DNA from: Candidatus Kuenenia stuttgartensis | GTDB taxonomy: Bacteria; Planctomycetota; UBA1135; UBA2386 | DNA length: 6,608 nucleotides | NCBI GenBank assembly: GCA_945861365.1 | Contig: CAMAUH010000245.1 | Span: 1-6,608, forward strand | Direction of reading: 5' to 3' | Shown here: positions 1-5,893 of the stretch, piece after piece | Layout of the letters: each line of letters begins with the position of its first letter | Position numbering within the stretch: the stretch's first letter is position 1 | The notes under the pieces: model-generated | Database searches by the model: none | The model's input: the letters and a program-made list of their open reading frames with translations, nothing else | Told to the model about the DNA's origin: nothing | Translations under genes and position numbers: made by a program

Positions 1-596
1 CGCAAGCCGAGGCTCTTCGCCGCCAGCACCGCAACCAACGCCTGGCACACCGGCTCCACCGTCGCCTTCTCGCGCAGCAGCACATCCACACACCCCGCGA
101 CCACGAACGCGCATTCGCCGGTCGCCAGCAGCAGCTGCGCTTCGTGCAGCGCGATGCCGCGCTGCGCGCGCGTCGTCGACACGCACACCGTCGGCCCGCG
201 CAGCCCGTGGCGCAGCGCCAGTTCGCCGAGGCACGTGCTCGGCAGCGTGTACGGGAACACCGGCCCGTCACACATCCCGGCCGCGATGCTGTGCGCGAAC
301 TTCAGGTCGGACTCCAAGCACCCGACCTCGGTCTCGAACACCAGCCCCGCCGCGGCGGCGTGTTCGCGCGGCAGCACGTCGGCGAGGCCCGCGGCTTCCG
401 CGGCCAGCACCAGCGCGCGCGACACCGGATCGATGCGACGGAACGTCTCGTCGCTGCGGCCGGTGACCGCCTTGAACGTGCGCCCATCGCCGGGCGCGCG
501 CACGCCGAGGCTCGCGAACGTGTGGTGCAGCCCACTGCTGCCGACGATGCGTTCGGCATCGACCACACCGATGGCCAGCACGGTCGGCGCGTTCAT
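1..596 (-). CDS. Ketosynthase-like protein lacking the catalytic Cys, probable chain-length-factor-type partner (3' end outside the window)
   Basis: I translated this frame directly from the ATG at 596. It stays open to the window edge (198 full codons), and its ATG overlaps the ketosynthase stop as ATGA. Family blocks run in order: D-P-V-S-R-A-L-V-L-A-A-E (56-67), G-L-V-F-E-T-E-V-G-C-L (84-94), F-P-Y-T-L-P-S-T-C-L-G-E-L-A (114-127) and G-P-T-V-C-V-S-T (134-141). These are followed by G-E-C-A-F-V-V-A-G-C-V-D (160-171). This matches the N-terminal half of thiolase-fold ketosynthases. Where an active enzyme has S-T-A-C-A-S-G, this protein reads S-T-T-R-A-Q-R-G, with Arg143 in place of the nucleophile. 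It should therefore not form the acyl-enzyme. The core strand L-V-A-V-L-A (188-193) follows soon after the V-D strand, without the usual R-P-F-D-x-x-R insert, so the protein appears compact. By analogy with KS:CLF heterodimers it may set chain length, but that role is inferred. Confidence 0.8.
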   Translation of the reverse strand, partial: MNAPTVLAIGVVDAERIVGSSGLHHTFASLGVRAPGDGRTFKAVTGRSDETFRRIDPVSRALVLAAEAAGLADVLPREHAAAAGLVFETEVGCLESDLKFAHSIAAGMCDGPVFPYTLPSTCLGELALRHGLRGPTVCVSTTRAQRGIALHEAQLLLATGECAFVVAGCVDVLLREKATVEPVCQALVAVLAAKSLGL

Positions 597-1735
597 GCGC
601 GCACCACCACGGCGGCCTGCACACCGCCGAAGCCACTGGCGACCTTCAGCGCGTGCTGCGCGCGCGGCAGCCGCCGCGGCGTGCGCACGAGGTCGAGGCC
701 GGCATCGACGTCGGGATCGTCGAGGCCGATGTTGGCCGGCGCTTCGCGACGGCGCAGCGCTTCGATCGTGAACAGCACCTCGAGCACGCCCGAGGCGCCG
801 AGCGTGTGGCCGGTCTGGCCCTTGGTGCCGAACGCGGGCGGCGTGCGGCCGCCGAACAGGTTGGCGAGGCCGATCGCTTCCGTCGCGTCGTTGGCGAGCG
901 TCGCGGTGCCGTGCAGGTGCAGCACGTCGATGTCGCGCAGCTGCAGGCCGGCGGCGGCGACCGCGCGCTGCGCCGCCAGCGCGATGCCGGCACCCTGGCG
1001 ATCGGGCCCGGTCACGTGGCACGCATCGTTGGCGCCGCCGTGGCCGACCAGCTGCGCGCAACCAGGGCGAGGGTCGCGGCCGAGCACGATCGCTGCGGCA
1101 GCTTCGCCGAGCGACACGCCGCGGCGGCTGCGGTCGTACGGACGGCAACGCTGCGGATCGAGCGCGTGCAGGCTGCCGAAGCCGGCCATCACGAACGGGT
1201 GCAGCACGCTGGCCCCGATGACCAGCACGTGGTCGAACTCCCCCGCGTGCAGCCGCCGCGCCGCGGTCGCCAGCGCGACGATGCCCGACGCGCACGCGCA
1301 CGAGATGCAACCGAGGCTCGGCAGCTGCAGCGCTGCGGCGACACGGTCGGCGAGGCGGCCGGGCATGCCGAGGCCGGTGCCAGGGTCGCCATCGAGCACG
1401 CCGCGCAGGTCGCCCTTCGTCGACGCCAGCAGCAGCGCCATGCGGCCGCGCGGCAGCGGCCCGGCTTCGGCGAGCGCTTCCTCGGCGGCGGCGAGCGCGG
1501 CGCGGAACGCCAGGTCGGTGAGGCCGCCGAGCGACGCGAACACGGCCGGCGGGAACTCGGCGGCGACCGCGGTCGGCGCGTCGAAGTGCGCGCTGCGGGC
1601 ACGTGGCGCGATCGCCGTGGTGCCGGCGAACAGCGCGTCGTGGATGGCGGGGAGGCCGCGCCCGAGCGAACAGACCGCACCGCGCCCGAGCACGTACGCA
1701 GGCCGCAGCGGCAGAGCGTCGCGCGTTTCGTTCAC
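593..1735 (-). CDS. FabF-like beta-ketoacyl-ACP synthase, catalytically complete (ApeO-like)
   Basis: This 380-residue condensing enzyme is slightly shorter than FabF (about 410). Counted from the GTG at 1735, the nucleophile lies in I-S-C-A-C-A-S-G (Cys148). The first histidine is in L-H-L-H-G-T-A-T (His275), followed by N-D-A-T-E. Lys305 and His310 lie in K-G-Q-T-G-H-T-L-G-A-S-G. R-P-Y-D-R-S-R-R-G-V-S-L-G-E-A-A-A-A-I-V-L (198-218) is the usual core block, and A-S-G-F-G-G is the C-terminal glycine loop. The Cys-His-Lys-His set indicates a working decarboxylative Claisen condensation that extends an ACP-bound chain by two carbons. The GTG at 1735 is preferred over an upstream start at 1798, because it makes a GTGA overlap with the lipoprotein gene and removes 21 residues unlike the family. 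In aryl polyene systems this enzyme works iteratively with a reductase and dehydratase and pairs with a chain-length-factor-like protein. The next gene, overlapping by ATGA, is the obvious candidate partner. Confidence 0.93.
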   Translation of the reverse strand: MNETRDALPLRPAYVLGRGAVCSLGRGLPAIHDALFAGTTAIAPRARSAHFDAPTAVAAEFPPAVFASLGGLTDLAFRAALAAAEEALAEAGPLPRGRMALLLASTKGDLRGVLDGDPGTGLGMPGRLADRVAAALQLPSLGCISCACASGIVALATAARRLHAGEFDHVLVIGASVLHPFVMAGFGSLHALDPQRCRPYDRSRRGVSLGEAAAAIVLGRDPRPGCAQLVGHGGANDACHVTGPDRQGAGIALAAQRAVAAAGLQLRDIDVLHLHGTATLANDATEAIGLANLFGGRTPPAFGTKGQTGHTLGASGVLEVLFTIEALRRREAPANIGLDDPDVDAGLDLVRTPRRLPRAQHALKVASGFGGVQAAVVVRA

Positions 1736-2361
1736 TTCGCCGCCGACGGCAGCACCGTCTCCGCGTGCGTGTCGATGACGAGCCGGTAACCGAACCAACC
1801 GTTGTGCAGCGTCACCTGCTTCGGCACGCGCCAGCCGGACTCGGTGCCGGTCCAGTCGTAGGTCACGGTGATCGTGCCGGCCGGCTTGCCGTCGAGCCGC
1901 GTGAACGTGCGCTCGACGAGGCGGCCCGCGACGTGGCGTTCGCGCACCAGTTCGCCGCCGACGAGGGCCTCGAGCTCACCGTCGGTCGCGGTGCCGAGCC
2001 ACGGCCAGAAGGTGCGCTGCACGTCCTGCAGCACGAAGCGCGGCGGGAACGGCACCTCCATGTCGGTCTGGTTGGTCAGCGCGACCTGGCCGTTCTGCAG
2101 CGTGATGACGAAGCCCGGCTGGCCGAGCGGCGACAGACCGATCACGGTCAGCTTGTCGCCCTGGAGCTGGATCGCGGCATCGAAGCCGCGTTGCTCGCCA
2201 TCGCCCCAGTGCGCGGTGACGCGCTGCTGCCACACCAGCTCGACGCCGAGTGCGGCCGGCGCGAGCAGCGTGCCCGGATAGTCGGCGTCGGTGAAGGTGC
2301 GCCGCGGCGGGGCGGCGCAGGCGGCGAGCAGCACGGCAGCGAGGACGAGGAAGTGCTTCAC
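1732..2361 (-). CDS. DUF3261-type outer-membrane lipoprotein (ApeN-like, possibly LolB-like)
   Basis: This 209-residue protein has a clear lipoprotein signal: Lys2, a hydrophobic core (4-12) and the lipobox L-A-A-C with Cys15. Ala, not Asp, at +2 predicts sorting to the outer membrane. The mature part holds V-W-Q-Q-R-V (43-48), G-D-K-L-T-V-I-G-L-S-P-L-G-Q-P-G-F (68-84), P-P-R-F-V-L-Q-D-V (106-114) and N-G-W-F-G-Y-R-L-V-I-D (187-197). The '.gd.l.l.g.spLGq..f.l' run and this context fit the DUF3261 family found beside MMPL and LolA genes. It also resembles the strand pattern of LolB, the outer-membrane acceptor of LolA, but that link is inference. The start is GTG at 2361, set by the signal peptide. 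Only a weak AGG lies 2 nt upstream, so initiation is probably poor. It follows the exporter after 58 nt, and its stop overlaps the ketosynthase start (GTGA). Confidence 0.82.
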   Translation of the reverse strand: MKHFLVLAAVLLAACAAPPRRTFTDADYPGTLLAPAALGVELVWQQRVTAHWGDGEQRGFDAAIQLQGDKLTVIGLSPLGQPGFVITLQNGQVALTNQTDMEVPFPPRFVLQDVQRTFWPWLGTATDGELEALVGGELVRERHVAGRLVERTFTRLDGKPAGTITVTYDWTGTESGWRVPKQVTLHNGWFGYRLVIDTHAETVLPSAAK

Positions 2362-2419
2362 GACCTGCGCACCAGACCGAACGCGTGCGCCGCCGTCAAT
2401 CGTCAGCGTCGCCTCGCCG
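2362..2419 (-). other. 58-nt intergenic gap with possible hairpin
   Basis: This is the only non-coding interval in the window. On the minus strand, 6-nt perfect complementary arms (GCGCAC and GTGCGC, at 2385-2390 and 2367-2372) flank a 12-nt loop. They end just before the GTG start of the lipoprotein gene at 2361. There is no T-run after the stem, so it does not look like an intrinsic terminator. No sigma-70-like -35/-10 pair is apparent. In DNA this rich in GC, a 6-bp stem can arise by chance. A role in damping translation of the lipoprotein is conceivable but unproven. Confidence 0.25.
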
Positions 2420-4795
2420 TCAGATCGCGGGGGTGCGCGCCGGCGCCAGCAGCGCGCCGAACGCGAGCGCGAAGCCGAGGCAGCAGGTGACGCCGAGGCC
2501 GGCCGTGATGCCGATGCCGAACAACGCCGGCTGCGCCGAGATCGCCAGCAGACCGAACCCCAGCATCGTCGTCAGGCCATCGACCAGCACGCCGAGTTGC
2601 GTGGCGCCGCGCGCCTCCGGATGCTGTTCGTCCTCGGCGAGGAAGATGCCGTAGTCGACGCCCATGCTGACGACCATCAGCAGCGCCACCAGCGACAGCA
2701 TCGTCAGGTCGATGCCGCACAACGCCAGCAGCGCCACCGTGGTGCCCGCCCCGAGCAATGCCGGCACCACCGACAGCGCGATCAGCCGCGGCTTGCGGTA
2801 GCGCACCACCACCAGCGCAAGCACCGCGAACACGCCCCAGCCGAGCAGCGTCGCCATGCGTTCGCGGTAGGCGGCGAACGCGTCGGTCATGGCACCCTCG
2901 ACGTCGAGCAGCATCGCGCCGGGCACCGCGGCGAGGCGCGTGCGCAGTGCCGCTTCGTCGCGCAGGCCCGACAGGTAGGACAGCCACGCGCAGCGGCCGC
3001 CGGCGAGCGGCATGCGGAACGAGCGCACGAGGCCGGCGAGCGGTGTAGCGAGCAGGTCGGCGCTGGTCAGCGGTGCCGGTGCCGGTGCTGCCAGCGCGTC
3101 GCGGAACGGCTGGAAGCGCTCGCTGACGAAGCCGGCGCGCTGCAGTTGCTGTTCGAGCCGCGGCCACAGCGTCGCATCCGCGCGCATGGCGGCATCGACT
3201 TCGCGCTGGCGCTGCGCACTCGGCAAGGCCGCCGCGGCGCCGCGGAAGCCCTGCAGCACACCGTCGGCCTGCGCCTGCGTGAGCACGGCGGCGACGCGTT
3301 CGTTGCCCTGCAGCGCGCGTTCCTCGTCGTCGCCGACGACGATCGCGAGCCGGCGCTGTTCGACCTTGGCGACGCGCTGCACGACGAGGTCGTCCTCGGC
3401 CTTCAGCACCGGATCGAGGCGGTTCAGGCTCGAGATGCGGTCGTTCCAGCGCGCGTGCGGCAAGCCGACCGCGCACAGCACCACGCCGGTGCCGAGCACC
3501 GCGACGTAGACGAGCCGCGCGCGGCCGCGCAGCCCGGTCAGGCGATCCATGACGCGCACGGTGAAGCGCGACGTCGCGGTGCTGCCGATGCGCCCGACGA
3601 GGCCCGGCAGGAACAACCAGCCGGCCAGCAGCGAAGCAGCGAGCCCGACCGCGGCGAACAGCGCCATCTCGCGCAAGCCCGGGAACGTCGCCACCAACAG
3701 CACCAGGAAGCCCACCACCGTCGTCGCGCAGCCGAGCATCAGGCCGGGCAGGATGCGCGTCATCGTCGCACGCGGCGTGGCCGCCGGCGCCAGCGCCTGA
3801 TGGCAGTAGAAGTGCACCGCGTAGTCGATGCTGACGCCGATCAGCGACGCGCCGAACGCGATCGTCATGCCGTGCACGGCGCCGAACACCACGATGCAGG
3901 CGGCAGCGCCGGCGAAGAACCCGGCGACCAGCACCGGCACCCACGACAGCGGCAAGCGCAGCGACGCGAACAGCAGCAGGAACGTCACCAGCAGCGTGAT
4001 CGTCGACCACGTCGACACCCGTTCGATGTCGGCCTTGATCGAGTCCTCGGCGGCGATCGCGTGGCGGTTGGTGCCGCCGAGCCGCAGCGCCAACGTGCCG
4101 CCGTGTCGCGCGTTCACGGTCGCGAAGTGCGTACGCACACGCTCGAGGAACGGCCGCTGCACGGCAGAGTCCGACGCGCTGGCCGACGTGGTCAGGAAGA
4201 ACACGGCGGCGCGGCCATCGGTCGTCACGTAGCGGTCGTCGACGAGGCCGAGCGCGTCGCCGCGGCCGGACAGGCTCTCGAACAGGCTCGGCACGACCAG
4301 CAGCGGATCCCCGGGCGCCACGCGCGACAGCATGCTCGCCATCGGCGTCGCCAGTTTGCGCTTCAGGTGGTCGACGGCCCGCTCGAGGCCGGCGTCGTCG
4401 AGGCGCGCCCGCACCGCGGCGGCATCGGCAGCGGCGAACGCGAAGCGGCGCGGTTCGTACAGGCGCCACAGCGCCTCCTCGAAGCCGGGCTGCGGGCCCC
4501 CTTCCAGCGACGCGAGCGCCGCGGTGACGATGGGATCGTCGCGCAGCAGCTGCTCGAACTCGCGGCTGACCACCGCCGCCTCGTCGCCATCGCGCGTCTC
4601 GACCAGCACGACCATCGTGCGGCTCAGTTCGCCGACCGCGACCTGCCGCGCCAGCGCCAGGCTCGAATCGACGGCGCCGCCGGGCACGAAGTGCGTGATG
4701 TCCGTGGTCAGCCGCAGGTTGGCGGTCACGAACCACGCCAGTAACCCGAGCACGACGGCGCCGACCAGCAGCCGCGGCCATTCGCGGGAGTTCAT
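2420..4795 (-). CDS. MMPL/RND-family exporter, 12 predicted membrane segments (ApeM-like)
   Basis: This 791-residue inner-membrane transporter has the duplicated RND/MMPL layout. One membrane helix lies at about 8-26, followed by a periplasmic domain (about 30-262) and a five-helix bundle (about 264-399). The second repeat has a helix (about 428-446), a periplasmic domain (about 450-645) and a second bundle (about 648-786). Each half keeps the Asp-Tyr pair of the proton pathway, in GVSIDYAVHF (Asp324-Tyr325) and SMGVDYGIFLAEDE (Asp714-Tyr715). These are equivalent to the paired Asp-Tyr residues known in MmpL3, so the pump is probably active and driven by the proton gradient. I chose the ATG at 4795 because it forms an ATGA overlap with the LolA gene and begins a typical MNSREWPRLL + helix N-terminus. 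The longer frame starting at 4999 runs through the LolA gene and is not credible. In aryl polyene and xanthomonadin clusters this exporter sits beside LolA. The pigment-lipid cargo is inferred from context. Confidence 0.94.
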   Translation of the reverse strand: MNSREWPRLLVGAVVLGLLAWFVTANLRLTTDITHFVPGGAVDSSLALARQVAVGELSRTMVVLVETRDGDEAAVVSREFEQLLRDDPIVTAALASLEGGPQPGFEEALWRLYEPRRFAFAAADAAAVRARLDDAGLERAVDHLKRKLATPMASMLSRVAPGDPLLVVPSLFESLSGRGDALGLVDDRYVTTDGRAAVFFLTTSASASDSAVQRPFLERVRTHFATVNARHGGTLALRLGGTNRHAIAAEDSIKADIERVSTWSTITLLVTFLLLFASLRLPLSWVPVLVAGFFAGAAACIVVFGAVHGMTIAFGASLIGVSIDYAVHFYCHQALAPAATPRATMTRILPGLMLGCATTVVGFLVLLVATFPGLREMALFAAVGLAASLLAGWLFLPGLVGRIGSTATSRFTVRVMDRLTGLRGRARLVYVAVLGTGVVLCAVGLPHARWNDRISSLNRLDPVLKAEDDLVVQRVAKVEQRRLAIVVGDDEERALQGNERVAAVLTQAQADGVLQGFRGAAAALPSAQRQREVDAAMRADATLWPRLEQQLQRAGFVSERFQPFRDALAAPAPAPLTSADLLATPLAGLVRSFRMPLAGGRCAWLSYLSGLRDEAALRTRLAAVPGAMLLDVEGAMTDAFAAYRERMATLLGWGVFAVLALVVVRYRKPRLIALSVVPALLGAGTTVALLALCGIDLTMLSLVALLMVVSMGVDYGIFLAEDEQHPEARGATQLGVLVDGLTTMLGFGLLAISAQPALFGIGITAGLGVTCCLGFALAFGALLAPARTPAI

Positions 4796-5502
4796 TTCGG
4801 CTCGATCCCGAACCAGCGCTTCTGCTCTTCGACAGTGAACGTCCGGGCCGCGTCCGCCTTGACGATGCGCGTCACCGTGCGATCGCCATTCGGATCCTCG
4901 ACCTCGATGCGAGTGACCGCCTCGCCCTCGCCGTGCAGCGACAACGTCTTCAGCATCTGGTCGAGCGGCTTCTGCTTCGGCTTCAACACCAGCGTCCACG
5001 CGCGTTCGTGCTTCGCATCGAACGTGTAGTCGACGGTGAACGACTTCTGCAGCACGGCCTCGTTGCCGGCGAACACCTGCACCAGCGACGTGACGAACAC
5101 GCGCAGCTTGTCGCTCTTCTTCAGGTCGATGACCTCGGTACCGTCGCGATCGGCGACGCGCAGCTCGTCGGGCGTGATGCGCACCGTCGACTTCTCCGGC
5201 ACCTCGACCATGCGCGCCAGGTAGCCCGGCGGCATGAACACGAGGCGGCCCGAGCTCTTCAGCGGCACCGCCAGCAGGGCCAGCTGCTTCTCCTCTTCGT
5301 AGCTCGCCTCGAAGCCGGGCGTCTTGGCGAACAGTGCGAACAGTGCCTTCTGGTCGGCCGGCCGGGCGCGCAACTGCGGTGCTGGCTGTTGCGTGACGAC
5401 GGCGGGCGGCGGTGCTGCCGCGGGCTTGCCGTTCCCCTCTTGCGCGCCGAGCGGCAACGCCAGGGCGAAGCTAACGAACAGGCAGGCGGGCGAGCAGTGC
5501 AT
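4792..5502 (-). CDS. LolA-like periplasmic outer-membrane lipoprotein/lipid carrier (ApeL-like)
   Basis: This 236-residue secreted protein is somewhat longer than the roughly 200 residues of classical LolA. The hydrophobic stretch at residues 8-20 ends in a plausible cleavage site (P-L-G-A-Q). An Ala/Pro/Gln-rich linker follows (about 26-48). The LolA-type half-barrel begins near 53 with F-x-A-S-Y-E-E-E-K (64-72) and P-L-K-S-S-G-R-L-V-F-M-P-P-G-Y-L-A-R (80-97). These correspond to the family's 'f.E.k.l..l..Pl.s.G.l.f..P..l.r' pattern. In pigment-lipid clusters a dedicated LolA homologue is thought to carry a hydrophobic product or a lipoprotein across the periplasm. The ATG at 5502 is the only start available, because an in-frame TGA lies four codons upstream. 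It overlaps the thioesterase gene by 32 nt and has no evident Shine-Dalgarno. The signal peptide lacks Lys or Arg before its core, which is unusual. The stop overlaps the exporter start (ATGA). Confidence 0.85.
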   Translation of the reverse strand: MHCSPACLFVSFALALPLGAQEGNGKPAAAPPPAVVTQQPAPQLRARPADQKALFALFAKTPGFEASYEEEKQLALLAVPLKSSGRLVFMPPGYLARMVEVPEKSTVRITPDELRVADRDGTEVIDLKKSDKLRVFVTSLVQVFAGNEAVLQKSFTVDYTFDAKHERAWTLVLKPKQKPLDQMLKTLSLHGEGEAVTRIEVEDPNGDRTVTRIVKADAARTFTVEEQKRWFGIEPK

Positions 5503-5893
5503 CGGGCGTCGTCAGGAGCAGGTTGCCGTCGATGTCGGTCGTCGCGAGCACGGTGATCGCGCGCGCGCACCAGCGGCCGGTGGCCGGGTTGTGGATGTCG
5601 TAGGCGACCTTGATCAGCGGCGCCACCGTCACGAACCACGCGTTCACGCGCGCGACGTCGCCATAGCTGAGCGGCGCCATGTAGCGACACTGCGCGTCGA
5701 CGACGTACATGCGGTTGCCGGAGGCGCGGATCTCGGGGATGTCGAGGTTGCGGCTCTTGAACAGCTCCATGCGCGCCATCTCGAGCCACTCGAAGTAGCG
5801 GCCGTGCCAGGCGACGCCGAGCATGTCGCAATGGTGCAGGCCGATCGGGAAGTCGGTGGCGACGGCGTGGTCGGGTCGTTTCAAGCGGCTCAT
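5471..5893 (-). CDS. Hotdog-fold acyl-CoA/acyl-ACP thioesterase (4HBT/YbgC type, ApeK-like)
   Basis: This 140-residue protein has the normal length for a single hotdog domain of the 4-hydroxybenzoyl-CoA thioesterase family. The signature lies near the N-terminus: H-C-D-M-L-G-V-A-W-H-G-R-Y-F-E-W-L-E-M-A-R (residues 21-41). Asp23 sits at the position of the catalytic Asp of 4HBT and YbgC. His30, Tyr33, Glu38 and Arg41 match the conserved D-x2-G-x3-H-x2-Y-x4-E-x2-R spacing. There is no signal peptide, so it should act in the cytoplasm. Its expected reaction is hydrolysis, or transfer-linked release, of an acyl thioester. The ATG start at 5893 overlaps the acyltransferase stop as ATGA and has a purine-rich GAGGA at 5898-5902. 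The stop is TAG. The gene occupies the ApeK position of aryl polyene clusters, where a thioesterase precedes LolA. The family call is firm; the substrate is inferred. Confidence 0.93.
   Translation of the reverse strand: MSRLKRPDHAVATDFPIGLHHCDMLGVAWHGRYFEWLEMARMELFKSRNLDIPEIRASGNRMYVVDAQCRYMAPLSYGDVARVNAWFVTVAPLIKVAYDIHNPATGRWCARAITVLATTDIDGNLLLTTPDALLARLPVR

Noticed and set aside
150..180. Frameshift or sequencing error as the cause of the missing cysteine in the ketosynthase-like gene
   Set aside because: Recognisable family sequence continues in the same frame on both sides, and the reading frame I checked here (V-D-D-A-R-A-A-R) does not restore an S-T-A-C-A-S-G motif.
268..636. Small minus-strand open frames (302-568 and 268-636) near the left edge
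   Set aside because: They are in different frames from the ketosynthase-like gene and have Arg-rich, motif-free translations. The frame from 596 carries the family motifs.
144..1789. Plus-strand open frames of 544 and 378 codons opposite the two ketosynthase-like genes
   Set aside because: They are antisense shadows with Arg/Ala-rich composition and no motifs, overlapping each other and the well-supported minus-strand genes.
1736..1798. N-terminal extension of the ketosynthase from a start at 1798
   Set aside because: The extra 21 residues lie inside the lipoprotein gene and do not resemble ketosynthase N-termini. The GTG at 1735 overlaps the upstream stop.
2367..2390. Intrinsic terminator between exporter and lipoprotein genes
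   Set aside because: The stem is only 6 bp, no T-run follows it, and the coding strand continues at once into the next gene.
2291..4744. Plus-strand open frame of 817 codons antisense to the exporter
   Set aside because: The translation is low-complexity, rich in Arg, Ala, His and Gln, with no recognisable domain. It lies fully opposite a clear MMPL transporter. Such frames arise in GC-rich DNA because antisense stop codons are rare.
2403..4781. Minus-strand open frame of 792 codons in another frame within the exporter
   Set aside because: The Arg/Ala/Gly-rich translation has no hydrophobic helices. The correct frame gives intact RND motifs.
4796..4999. N-terminal extension of the exporter from a start at 4999
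   Set aside because: It would add 68 charged residues unlike the family, inside the LolA coding region. The ATG at 4795 gives the expected short N-terminus and an ATGA overlap.
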